Below are positions 35,361 to 46,222 of a stretch of DNA of 64,000 bases, piece after piece. The DNA is taken from contig NC_092197.1 in NCBI RefSeq assembly GCF_043641665.1, forward strand, positions 18,320,648 through 18,384,647, in the 5' to 3' direction. The stretch's first letter is position 1. Every line of letters begins with the position of its first letter. The position numbers were made by a program, and so were the translations under genes. The DNA comes from Enoplosus armatus (Eukaryota > Chordata > Actinopteri > Centrarchiformes > Enoplosidae). The notes beneath the pieces are model-generated. The model worked only from the letters and a program-made list of their open reading frames with translations. It was not told the DNA's origin and made no database searches.

Positions 35361-36780
35361 GAAACCTGGTAGTAGGTTTTAAGAAACCTCTTCAGGTGTT
35401 AAGAAACCTGGCAATCAAAAAGCATAGGTTTAAAGAAACCTCTTCAGGTGTTAACAAACCTGGCATTAGGTTTTAAGAAACCTCTTCAGATGCTAAGACA
35501 CCTGGTAGTAGGTTTTAAAAAACCTCTTCAGGTTTTCAGAAACCTGGCAATAGGTGTTAAGAAACCTCTTCAGATGTTAAGACACCTGGTAGTAGGTTTT
35601 AAGAAACCTCTTCAGGTGTTTAGAAACCTGGCAATAGGTTTTAAGAAACCTCTTCAGGTTTTCAGAAACCTGGAAATTACAAAGCATTGGTGTTAAGAAA
35701 CCTCTTCAGGTTTTCAGAAACCTGGCAATAGGTGTTAAGAAACCTCTTCAGATGTTAAGACACCTGGTAGTAGGTTTTAAGAAACCTCTTCAGGTGTTTA
35801 GAAACCTGGCAATAGGTTTTAAGAAACCTCTTCAGGTTTTCAGAAACCTGGAAATTACAAAGCATTGGTGTTAAGAAACCTCTTCAGGTGTTTAGAAACC
35901 TGGCATTAGGTTTTAAGAAACCTCTTCAGATGTTAAGACACCTGGCAATAGGTTTTAAGAAACCTCTTCAGGTTTTCAGAAACCCGGCAATAGGTGTTAA
36001 GAAACCTCTTCAGATGTTAAGACACCTGGTAGTAGGTTTTAAGAAACCTCTTCAGGTGTTTAGAAACCTGGCAATAGGTTTTAAGAAACCTCTTCAGGTT
36101 TTCAGAAACCTGCAAATTACAAAGCATTGGTGTTAAGAAACCTCTTCAGGTGTTTAGAAACCTGCCATTAGGTTTTAAGAAACCTCTTCAGATGTTAAGA
36201 CACCTGGTAGTAGGTTTTAAGAAACCTCTTCAGGTTTTCAGAAACCTGGCAATAGGTGTTAAGAAACCTCTTCAGATGTTAAGACACCTGGTAGTAGGTT
36301 TTAAGAAACCTCTTCAGGTTTTCAGAAACCTGGAAATTACAAAGCATTGGTGTTAAGAAACCTCTTCAGGTGTTTAGAAACCTGGCAATAGGTTTTAAGA
36401 AACCTCTTCAGGTTTTCAGAAACCTGGAAATTACAAAGCATTGGTGTTAAGAAACCTCTTCAGGTTTTCAGAAACCTGGCAATAGGTGTTAAGAAACCTC
36501 TTCAGATGTTAAGACACCTGGTAGTAGGTTTTAAGAAACCTCTTCAGGTGTTTAGAAACCTGGCAATAGGTTTTAAGAAACCTCTTCAGGTTTTCAGAAA
36601 CCTGGAAATTACAAAGCATTGGTGTTAAGAAACCTCTTCAGGTGTTTAGAAACCTGGCATTAGGTTTTAAGAAACCTCTTCAGATGTTAAGACACCTGGC
36701 AATAGGTTTTAAGAAACCTCTTCAGGTTTTCAGAAACCTGGAAATGACAAAGCATTTGTGTTATGAAACCTCTTCAGATG

Positions 36781-37123
36781 TTTACCCTTAAACACTGAGT
36801 GTGTCGTCGGCAACAAGTTCGTGCAAGCACACTTTGGATTACTGTAATTAGGTCACGGTTTGCGCTGTCGGAACACTTCCAACAGTTTCTGAAAGCTGAG
36901 ATGTTGTGCTTTACAGCCAATATGGTGTCCTTACGGTAATTTCACTCGCGCCTCTCCAGGTGGACATTTTGAGGTTTTGGTTTTAACCCTTTAAAACCTA
37001 AACCTGGCTGTAAAGCGCAACGTTGCAGCTTACAGAAACTGTTGGAATTTTTCCGATAGCGGTGATCCGAAGTGCGCTTCCCCAAACGTGTCTCTGACGT
37101 CACACTCTGTGATAAAGGGTTAA
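36781..37123. mobile_element. TTAA palindromic element copy A
   Basis: 343 bp including flanks TTTA (changed TTAA) and TTAA. Left end CCCTTAAACACTGAGTGTG, right end (complement) CCCTTTATCACAGAGTGTG. Near-palindromic arms of about 115 bp surround a centre at 36908-37016 in the 'CCAATATGG first' orientation. It has no coding capacity. TTAA target and CCCTT-starting termini are features of the piggyBac superfamily, so it is best read as a piggyBac-type MITE. Confidence 0.75.
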
Positions 37124-37611
37124 GAAACCTGGCAATAGGTTTTAAGAAACCTCTTCAGGTTTTCAGAAACCTGGCAATAGGTGTTAACAAACCCTTTCAG
37201 ATGTTAAGACACCTGGTAGTAGGTTTTAAGAAACCTCTTCAGGTTTTCAGAAACCTGGCAATTACAAACCATTGGTGTTAACAAACCTCTTCAGGTGTTA
37301 AGAAACCTGGCAATCAAAAAGCATAGGTTTAGAGAAACCTCTTCAGGTGTTATCAAACCTGGCATTAGGTTTTAATAAACCTCTTCAGATGCTAAGACAA
37401 CTGGTAGTAGGTTTTAAGAAACCTCTTCAGGTTTTCAGAAACCTGGCAATAGGTGTTAAGAAACCTCTTCAGATGTTAAGACACCTGGTAGTAGGTTTTA
37501 AGAAACCTCTTCAGGTGTTTAGAAACCTGGCAATAGATTTTAAGAAACCTCTTCAGGTTTTCAGAAACCTGGAAATTACAAAGCATTTGTGTTATGAAAC
37601 CTCTTCAGATG

Positions 37612-37954
37612 TTAACCCTTAAACACTGAGTGTGTCGTCGGCAACACGTTCGCGCAAGCATACTTTGGATTATCGTAATTAGGACACGGTTTGCGCTGTG
37701 GGAAAAATTCCAACGATATCTGAAAGCTGAGATGTTGCGCTTTACAGCCAATATGGTGTCCTCACGGTAATTTCACTCGCGCCTCTCCAGGCAGACATTT
37801 TGAGGTTTAGGTTTTAAACCTTTAGAACCTAAACCTGGCTGTAAAGCGCAATGTCGCAGCTTTCAGAAACTGTTGAAATGTTTCGGATAGCGGTGATCCA
37901 AAGTGCGCTTGCGCCAACGTGTCTCTGACGTCACACTCGGTGATAAAGGGTTAA
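37612..37954. mobile_element. TTAA palindromic element copy B
   Basis: 343 bp with intact TTAA on both sides. The centre (37739-37847) is in the same orientation as in copy A. Flanks are minisatellite on both sides: CTTCAGATG on the left and GAAACCTGGC on the right. Confidence 0.8.
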
Positions 37955-38411
37955 GAAACCTGGCAATAGGTTTTAACAAACCTCTTCAGATGTTAAGACA
38001 TCTGGCATTAGGTTTTAAGAAACCTCTTCAGGTTTTCAGGAAACCTGGCAATAGGTTTTAAGAAACCTCTTCAGATGTTAAGACACCTGGTAGTAGATTT
38101 TAAGAAACCTCTTCAGTTGTTAAAAAACCTGGCAATCAAAAAGCATAGGTTTAAAGAAACCTCTTCAGGTTTTCAGAAACCTGGAAATTACAAAGCATTG
38201 GTGTTAAGAAACCTCTTCAGGTGTTTAGAAACCTGGCATTAGGTGTTAAGAAACCTCTTCAGATGTTAAGACACCTGGTAGTAGGTTTTAAGAAACCTCT
38301 TCAGGTTTTCAGAAACCTGGCAATAGGTGTTAAGGAACCTCTTCAGATGTTAACACACCTGGTAGTAGGTTGTAAGAAACCTCTTCAGGTTTTCAGAAAC
38401 CTCTTCAGATG

Positions 38412-38746
38412 TTAACCCTTAAACACTGAGTGTGTCGTCGGCAACACGTTCGCGCAAGCACACTTTTGATTACCATAAGTAGGTCACGGTTCGCGCTTTC
38501 GGAAAAATTCCAACAGTTTCTGTAAGCTGCAACGTTGCGCTTTACAGCCAGGTTCAGGTTTGAAAGTGTTAAAACCAAAACCTCAAAATGTCCGCCTGGA
38601 GAGGCGCGAGTGAAATTACCGTAATATTGGCTGTAAAGCGCAATGTCGCAGCTTTCACAATCCGTTGGAATTTTACCGATAGCGGTGATCCAAAGTGCGC
38701 TTGCGCAAATGTGTCTCTGACGTCACACTCGGTGATAAAGGGTTAA
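38412..38746. mobile_element. TTAA palindromic element copy C
   Basis: 335 bp with intact TTAA on both sides. The flanks CTTCAGATG | GACACCTGG rebuild an uninterrupted minisatellite half-unit when the element and one TTAA are removed. The centre (38539-38639) is inverted relative to A and B and lacks about 10 bases ('aaggacacca'). Confidence 0.82.
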
Positions 38747-39642
38747 GACACCTGGCAATAGGTTTTAGGAAACCTCTTCAGGTTTTAAGAAACCTGGCAA
38801 TTACAAAGCATTGGTGTTAAGAAACCTCTTCAGATGTTAAGACATCTGGCAGTAGGTTTTAGGAAACCTCTTCAGGTTTTCAGGAAACCTGGCAATAGGT
38901 GTTAAGGAACCTCTTCAGATGTTAAGACACCTGGTAGTAGGTTTTAAGAAACCTCTTCAGGTTTTCTGAAACCTGGCAATAGGTTTTAAGAAACCTCTTC
39001 AGATGTTAAGACACCTGGTAGTAGATTTTCAGAAACCTCTTCAGGTGTTAAAAAACCTGGCAATCAAAAAGCATAGGTTTAAAGAAACCTCTTCAGGTTT
39101 TCAGAAACCTGGCATTAGGTGTTAAGAAACCTCTTCAGATGTTAAGACACCTGGTAGTAGGTGTTAAGAAACCTCTTCAGATGTTAAGACACCTGGTAGT
39201 AGGTGTTAAGAAACCTCTTCAGGTTTTCAGAAACCTGGCATAGGTGTTAAGAAACCTCTTCAGGTGTTTAGAAACCTGGCAATAGGTTTTAAGAAACCTC
39301 TTCAGATGTTAAGACACCTGGTAGTAGATTTTAAGAAACCTCTTCAGGTGTTAAAAAACCTGGCAATCAAAAAGCATAGGTTTAAAGAAACCTCTTCAGG
39401 TGTTTAGAAACCTGGCAATAGGTGTTAAGAAACCTCTTCAGGTGTTAAGAAACCTGGCAATAGGTTTTAAGAAACCTCTTCAGGTTTTCAGAAACCTGGA
39501 AATTACAAAGCATTGGTGTTAAGAAACCTCTTCAGGTGTTTAGAAACCTGGCATTAGGTGTTAAGAAACCTCTTCAGGTTTTCAGAAACCTGGAAACAGG
39601 TGTTAAGGAATCTCTTCAGGTTTTCAGAAACCTCTTCAGATG

Positions 39643-39987
39643 TTAACCCTTAAACACTGAGTGTGTCGTCGGCAACACGTTCGCGCAAGCACACTTTTGA
39701 TTACCGTAAGTAGGTCACGGTTTGCGCTTTCGGAAAAAAATTCTAACAGTTTCTGTAAACTGCAACGTTGCGCTTTACAGCCAGGTTCAGGTTTTAAAGT
39801 GTTAAAACCAAAACCTCAAAATGTCCGCCTGGAGAGGCGCGAGTGAAATTACTGTAAGGACACCATATTGGCTGTAAAGCGCAATGTCGCAGCTTTCAGA
39901 ATCCGTTGGAATTTTACTGATAGCGGTGATCCAAAGTGCGCTTGCGCAAATGTGTCTCTGACGTCACACTCGGTGATAAAGGGTTAA
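39643..39987. mobile_element. TTAA palindromic element copy D
   Basis: 345 bp with intact TTAA on both sides and the same flanks as copy C. The centre (39772-39880) is inverted as in C but full length (109 bp). The 3' flanking minisatellite is nearly identical to that after copy C for several hundred bases. Confidence 0.82.
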
Positions 39988-40556
39988 GACACCTGGCAAT
40001 AGGTTTTAGGAAACCTCTTCAGGTTTTAAGAAACCTGGCAATTACAAAGCATTGGTGTTAAGAAACCTCTTCAGATGTTAAGACATTTGGCAGTAGGTTT
40101 TAGGAAACCTCTTCAGGTTTTCAGGAAACCTGGCAATAGGTGTTGAGGAACCTCTTCAGATGTTAAGACACCTGGTAGTAGGTTTTAAGAAACCTCTTCA
40201 GGTTTTCAGAAACCTGGTAATAGGTTTTAAGAAACCTCTTCAGATGTTAAGACACCTGGTAGTAGATTTTAAGAAACCTCTTCAGGTGTTAAAAAACCTG
40301 GCAATCAAAAAGCATAGGTTTAAAGAAACCTCTTCAGGTGTTTAGAAACCTGGCATTAGGTGTTAAGAAACCTCTTCAGATGTTAGGACACCTGGCAATT
40401 ACAAAGCATTGGTGTTAAGAAACCTCTTCAGATGTTAAGACATTTGGCAGTAGGTTTTAGGAAACCTCTTCCGGTTTTCAGAAACCTGGCAAAAGGTGTT
40501 AATAAACCTCTTCAGGTGTTAAGACACCTCTTCAGGTGTTGAGAAATCCTGGTGAA

Positions 40557-42700
40557 AGTATGGAGCTTTCCTTCAGCTCATGTGCTTCACACACTGTCGA
40601 GAGCCATCACTGTGGGGAGGTTACTAGCACTCTCGGTCAGTTGTGGAAGATGCTTAACATTGTCCTCCGCTTCTTTGGGTAAATTGTCCAAACAACGTTA
40701 TCAACAACCTTGAATTTTCTTACACTAAGCTTTCCAGCTTTGCAGCTTTCTCCTCTATGGGTGGAGAAGCCAGGACAGCTCCTACTCATAATATTGGTCG
40801 AGTGTGAACTGGTGATCATTATTACCTCACAGATGATGTCACCTATCATTCTATCATGATATGTCATGGAATAGTAAGACTTCATAGAACACTTTGATAC
40901 ATCAAAGAAGATTGGAATGTCATCGTACTCTTTGATATTTCAAAGAAGATTGGAATGTCATAGTACACTCTCTGGTTAGATTTATTTGTATTTGATGATC
41001 ATGTATTTTGATGATGTATATGATTTCACTGTTTACCCACCAACCCACCCACCCTCTCAACCCACCAACCCAGCATTACTGACAGTTCATTGTTACTGTT
41101 TGCAAAAGGTTTTGGGTCTGGTAATTAATACTAATCTTTCAGAATTACTACAAGCATAAATGACTGCAATTTTACAGCAAATGATATGTATTTTAACAAA
41201 AATACAGAACTGTCTTAGATTCTTTGCACCTCTTCCAACCAAAGACAGTGTAATCACCTAATCAGCTCCTAACATGCCTTGGCCCACCCTCCTATTGGCT
41301 GTACTGTTGTGACATTCTATTGAATGCAATGCTTTTATTTCTCAGACTAAGACATGTGGATGGCAAACGATCAGCACAACACAGGTTAATTAGTGCATTT
41401 TGTGCATAATGATCATAACAAATGACATGATGGGGGAAACTAATCATGGTCAAAGGACACCACTTGAGTTGTGTATCGCTTTGGTAACGCATTGATAAGT
41501 TTGTATGCGGAGCTTTCGCAGAGCCGTTGCGCCTTGGAATTCATCTTTTTCCTGCACTGTGAAACCTGATGAGTTCAACTCAAACAGTTTGAGGAAACCG
41601 ATTTTATTAAAGTTAAAGTTTATTCACTCAAATAAAATATTTATTCATGCCTAAATTGTTTGAGTAAACATCACTCAAGTAATTATTGTTAAGGTAACTT
41701 GGATAAATCAAGTTAATAATACCAATTCCATTCAGTTAATTGAGCTTAAAACTATTAAGTATTTTTCACTCATATGTAGCATTTCTCCAAACTAATTTAA
41801 AATGTGTTATTGGAATTCATCTGAATAAAGTAACACTAACTTAAATGCATCTTCTTTACACAAATGTTACTATTTAAGTTGAGTTCACTCAGTTTTCTTC
41901 CACTCTGCAAATTATTACGTTCTAGTTGTGACAACTTCAAACTTTGTTGTAGCTACTCAGTTCATTTGAGGAAACTGATCGCCTTAAACTGATTAAGTTG
42001 TATTAACACAATATAAAAAACCATAACTTAAACAATTTATTTAATTGAATGCTGAACGCTCTTGACTGAATGCATAACATTTCAATGTTCACAGGTCTGA
42101 AAAAGTTTACTCCTTTCCACTTTTATGTTTCCATCACTGACTGGACATCCACATGAAAAGTGACGCATTTTCCCTTGAACTACCTGCTGGTTCAAGTTCC
42201 AAGAAACATCAACCAGATATTATATTTATGTGCACACTTTTTGTGTAATGTGGCCTTACATAAACAAATGTAATTTTACATTTATAAAGCTACATTACTG
42301 ATTGAACTATATTGTAACGTTGCCAATGTTGCAGGAAACATTCCTGAAGCAGATATATGTGATCTGCAATCTTAAAGGCCACAGCAAGCTCAACTATAAC
42401 ATGTAAAAAAAATTAAAGGGGATTTTTCAGCTCAGTTTTCACTTCTAATTAAGTTACAGTGTCCGTAATTTTATACAATGAAGCTGGTGAATAAAATGTC
42501 ATACAGATTTATATGTTGAAACAGTTATGACAGTAAGACTCATGAAAATAATTAACTCGAAAATAAATGAAAACCTGTCTTTTCCAAGTGGTAACGCAGA
42601 AAGTGTGAAGAGACCACAGAAAAACTGCAGAACTGCAATCTGGTAAAAACTATTAAATAAAGCTAGAAGTCCCTGTAAAGTGATTCGCACAATACCTGTC
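40557..42700. other. Noncoding stretch
   Basis: No gene. It contains a 36-bp direct tandem duplication at about 40902-40972 ('caaagaagattggaatgtca' twice), a CCCACC-rich run at 41036-41072, and an AT-rich block at 41540-42060 in which TTTGAGTAAACA-, CAAGTTAAT- and ACTTAA-like words recur. That block is probably an old interspersed repeat. Confidence 0.45.
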
Positions 42701-42705
42701 ACCCC

Positions 42706-43164
42706 GGGACAGTTCACCCCAAAATCAAAATTTGTTCCTCTGGCCTGCAGTGCTATTTATCCATTTATACAGTTTTGGTGTGAGTTGCAGAGTTTTGGAG
42801 ATATCGGCCATAGAGATGTCTGCCTTCTCTCCAATATAATGGAGGAAATACCTTATTTCTGCAGTAGAATCTACCAGAAAGAAAGTAGTTCCTACATGAA
42901 ACTGCTCACAACAATATCTGTGGATTATCTTGAGTAACTTGAGTCATGATTTCTGGAAAGAGAGACTGGTTTTGAATTTTTCAAATGTATTTATTTTTTG
43001 GTGCTTTTAGCACCACAAGGTGAGTGCCGTTGAGTGTCGTCGCGTTATATTAGACATCTTTACAGCTGATATCACCGAAACTCTGCAACTCACACCAAAA
43101 CAATGTAGATGGACTACAGGGCAGGGCAAAAATATGTATTTTTGATTTGGGGCTGAACTGTCCC
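42706..43164. mobile_element. MITE with GGGACAGTTCA termini
   Basis: Terminal inverted repeats: GGGACAGTTCACCCCAAAAT on the left, and on the right the complement of GGGACAGTTCAGCCCCAAAT. Inside, 'tttggtgtgagttgcagagt' (about 42774) reappears inverted near 43080-43105 as 'actctgcaactcacaccaaa' with one change, so the arms are long. About 459 bp, noncoding. I recognise the termini as those of an abundant fish DNA-transposon derivative. It lies 70 bases from the SAMD3-like pseudogene. Confidence 0.7.
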
Positions 43165-43234
43165 TTTAAACACACAAAAATCTGAACTGAAAACAACTAA
43201 GGGACCACAGTTCACTGTTTATTGCTTATGCATA

Positions 43235-45452
43235 TTGTTCTCCGCAGTAAAATGCACTCACTTGTTCTCACTTGTTAAACAGTTTAGGCATGCAAGCCAA
43301 AACATTTGGCATAAAACATTATTTTCAGACAGTGCTGACGGAGCAGTGGCTCTGTTGACGACTTCCTCCAGCTCATTTCTCAAGGCCTGTAACTTAGGTT
43401 TGAGCTGCTTTCTCCCATCATCAAGACTCAAGAGGACAACCTGGATGAAGTCAAAGAAGCCACTTGGCGTTCTCGGGGTGGCTCAAATGGAGCGCAGAGA
43501 TTAGTCCAAACAAAATCACCAGAGAACCTGGCCAAGATCTGTGAGACATTACAACCTGATCCTCAAGGACGATGGACACGTGGCGAGTTTCAAAGGGAAC
43601 ACCTGCAGACACCTCCTCTTCATCCTCTACTGCCACCAAAGCCACTGCTCCCTCCTCGGTTGCCTCCAACTCACCCTGAAAAGGGAATTCACATGTTCAT
43701 TGTGAGTGAGTTTGAGCGTACAAAACATCAAGCTAATAAAAGGCTAATGATATAAGTAAAACGTAATTATTAAATCATTATTTTGAGATTTTTACATGCA
43801 AGTAAAAGCGGTATCAATGTAGGCTTAAGCTAAGAAATGCTGGACCATAATTCCATGTACAGTGTACAAGATTATTTAGGCAGATTATTACCCTCAATTT
43901 TTCGTAGGGGAACCCTTAGGGCCTTCTGGAGATATCAGCATTTCAAATGTTGTATTTAATTTCTTTCATTTAATAATTATACTCTTCTTATTCTGATTGT
44001 TGCCTCATTTTAATTTTAATTTATTTTTAATTTTATCTCACAGAACACAGGAGTTGCCTCTGCTTAGGTCAGTTAGTTTGTGTTATTGAGTGACTTCAGT
44101 GAATCCAAACTAACCCTTCAAAACGCTTAAGTCAATAACACAAACTAACCAGTCAAGGCAGCAGTAGACCAGTAACTCCCATGTTATGCGAGGTAAAATT
44201 ATAGTTGGTTTTGGAGAGTGTGATATTTGGCAATGGTGGTTTTAGGTCAGAAAAGGCAGCAAGGTAAAGCGGTGAAAATGCAATAAAATAAATATAGCAT
44301 ACACTCAAACTGATATAGTGCCTAAAATACGTTTTGCTGCTGACCCTGTCCACAGCAGTACATTGCTTAGCTTCCTACAGCGGTATCTCTGCTGCTTCTA
44401 ATGTAGAGAATTGCTCAAGGCAGCAAAAACTTTGACGATATGTGTGTCTTGTCAACATTTTTTCAAGTTTTTACTCACTTGGACTTCACAAAAGAGTGCG
44501 GGCCATCTGTCTTTTAATTCGGCAATGGGAGGAGCCGAATTCACTATTTCTTCACGCCTGAGTGCAAAGGTGCGCTGCATATGTCGATGTAGAGAATCAC
44601 GTCTCTCTCCATCAGTGTCTTCTTGAACTGCTCCACCATCTCAAGCCTCAGGGTCTCCTGTGTGTCTCTAGTTTCTCCAAGGGGATAACTGGGAAGGAAG
44701 TTGACTTCCCCTCTTTTGGGTCTTTTGATGTTGGCCCTGGATGCTGCACCCTCTGGATTGGTCCTGCTGCGTTTTCCTGCATTCACAGCCACATCCTTAA
44801 TGCCAGCCTCTGCTACGTTTGGTCCTGTAGTTGCCCATTTTGAAGCGCTGGCTGTTCTTCCAACCCTCATACCCTGTTTTGGGTCCATTTTCTTTCAGAC
44901 AGGGGTGTTTTTCTCACTAGAGCCTCTGCAGCCTTGCCAATCTGTTTGCTACTAGGATATGCTTTATGCTTATATATTTCAGCAGCCATTACATCGAGTA
45001 TGTTGTGTTTTTGATCCCTGGTCAACCTGAGTGTTTTACCCCTCTTTCACAAATGCAGAGTTGCCCTCCCTCAGAGCATACTCCGCCTCGTATGAGAATG
45101 CTGGAACAACAAATATCTCTGGCCATCGGCAAAGACGCTCTGGTGAATCTGTGTTATCAGACAGTAACACTGTGTCATCTGTGCTGGTTGAACTCAGATC
45201 TGACTCGACAAGTCTTAACTACCTTAACGGGTTGCCCTGGATGGTAGGTCCTCTATGTTAACTAAATTGCACAGGGCGTTGTCAAACTCTGGGTCTTGAA
45301 ACTGAAGGCGAAAGTCATAGGACAAGTTCAACTTAGTTTTCACCTCACATATGAGGGCATTTACAGTCTCAGGACGAGAGGGCGAAATGAGCCTCTCAGC
45401 ATTGATGTCATCGAGGGACGACCCTTAGTTTCAGGGCATCAGTCGCTTCCAT
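43235..45452 (-). pseudogene. SAMD3-like family pseudogene
   Basis: Successive minus-strand blocks match, in order, the fish 'SAM domain-containing protein 3-like' family as I remember it. They are: an N-terminal PB1/ubiquitin-like part from ATG 45452 (FRLQFQDPEFDNALCNLVN); RWPEIFVVPAFSYEAEY (about 45126-45075); IKRPKRGEVNFLPSYPLGET (about 44730-44670); MQRTFALRREEI and DRWPALFCEVQ (44585-44475); VSIVLEDQVVMSH (about 43590-43545); and LFGLISALHLSHPENAK, then FIQVVLLSLDDGRKQLKP (43520-43390). Frame changes are needed near 45418, 45225, 44600 and 43460, and the block between DRWPALF and VSIVLEDQ is missing. Splice-like sites remain (CAA|gtgagt at 44472, GAGGG|gtaaaa near 45045), so it came from a spliced genomic copy rather than a retrocopy. 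No active product is expected. The only piece with a long clean frame is 44544-44888. Confidence 0.75.
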
Positions 45453-45715
45453 TGACACTGTGTTAGGGAGACCTGTAACAGAAAACACAAAGAACTACTC
45501 CAGGTGTTGGCTCTCTGTTTTTCACTAGTTGTGTAGACCACCCACAAATATCAGTGTAGACCTCAACGTTACACCATGGTATGAGTGCATTCTTGTTTCT
45601 TCCTGGTGTGCAGCAACAGTTAAAACACATGTAGTGTGGCTCATACTATTTCTCATAACTTTCTAAGATGCACAAAGTTACCATGTAACCACAGCTGACA
45701 GAGGTTAGCCATAGC

Positions 45716-45985
45716 ATTTAAGGAAAAGTTTGACATTTGGAGAAATGCGCTTATTCACCTACTAGGCCTTTTGCCGAGAGTTAGATGAGAAGATTGATAC
45801 CACTCCAATGTCTGCACAGCAAATACAAAGCTACAAGCAACAGCGGGTTAGTTTAGCTTAGCATTAGACTGGAAACAGTGAGCCAGGCTCTGTCCTAAGG
45901 TAACAAAATCCACCTACTAGCACCTCTTAAGATCACAGATTAACATGTTATATCTCGTTTGTATAATCCATACGCAATCTATACA
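45716..45985 (+). repeat. Common percomorph interspersed repeat, longest copy in the window
   Basis: In order: 'gtttgacatttggagaaatg', 'ccgagagttagatgagaaga', 'ttagcttagcattagactgg', 'ccaggctctgtcctaaggta', 'tccacctactagcacctctt', 'gttatatctcgtttgtataa'. Pieces of the same family occur at 890-1075, 8945-9010 and 15590-15665. It has no coding frame. Probably a non-autonomous DNA element. Confidence 0.6.
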
Positions 45986-45989
45986 CCAA

Positions 45990-46222
45990 GGACTGGTGCA
46001 GACTGCAGCGTATCATCCGCTCTGCAGAGAGAGTGATTGGCTGCAACCTCCCATCTCTTCAGGACCTGTCCTCCTCCAGGACAATGAGGAGAGCGGGGAA
46101 GATCGCTGCCGACCCCTCCCACCGCGGACACTATCTGTTTGACCCCCTCCCCCTATATGTTAAAGCACCATCAGACCACGGCAAATTCATGGCAATAAAC
46201 AGTTTCTGATTTCTGATTCTGA
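45990..46222 (+). mobile_element. LINE 3' end fragment
   Basis: One frame reads LQRIIRSAERVIGCNLPSLQ, then RRAGKIAADPSHRGHYLFDP. This is the C-terminal region of a fish non-LTR retrotransposon ORF2 protein (cysteine-poor variant, followed by a deleted stretch). It ends with AATAAA and short TTTCTGA repeats (46205-46222), as expected for a LINE 3' terminus. It is 5'-truncated and dead. Confidence 0.6.

Larger units (their letters stand above)
33678..40556. repeat. Composite minisatellite with higher-order structure (about 6.9 kb)
   Basis: The basic unit is a dimer of about 42 bp. One half is GTTTTAAGAAACCTCTTCAG or its GTGTT variant (20 bp). The other is a 22-bp half such as ATGTTAAGACACCTGGTAG+TAG or GTTTTCAGAAACCTGGCAAT+AG. 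A variant second half carries a 10-bp insertion ('aaattacaaagcattg'). Up to about 35.1 kb the units are degenerate and interrupted by a block of about 170 bp. From 35.3 kb they are homogeneous and interrupted by TTAA-flanked palindromic elements. Because 42 is divisible by 3, frames stay open for up to 121 codons (KKPLQVFRNLAIG-type peptides). I see no start context, splice sites or composition supporting translation. Confidence 0.95.

Noticed and set aside
33876..40345. Many open frames of 60-121 codons encoding KKPLQVFRNLAIG-type repeated peptides, suggesting a repeat protein.
   Set aside because: The 42-bp dimer is 14 codons, so a frame without a stop in one unit stays open across many. 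Frames start and stop wherever units vary, are interrupted by the TTAA elements, and have no promoter, splice or signal context.
33678..40556. CRISPR-like array of direct repeats with spacers.
   Set aside because: The repeats are degenerate and contiguous, spacers are themselves repeats, no cas genes exist and the sequence is vertebrate. It is a minisatellite.
44966..45261. Plus-strand frames of 76-93 codons over the left part of the SAMD3-like region, one bounded by splice-like AG and GT.
   Set aside because: The minus strand of the same bases encodes family blocks such as RWPEIFVVPAF in order. The plus-strand frame has no recognisable content.
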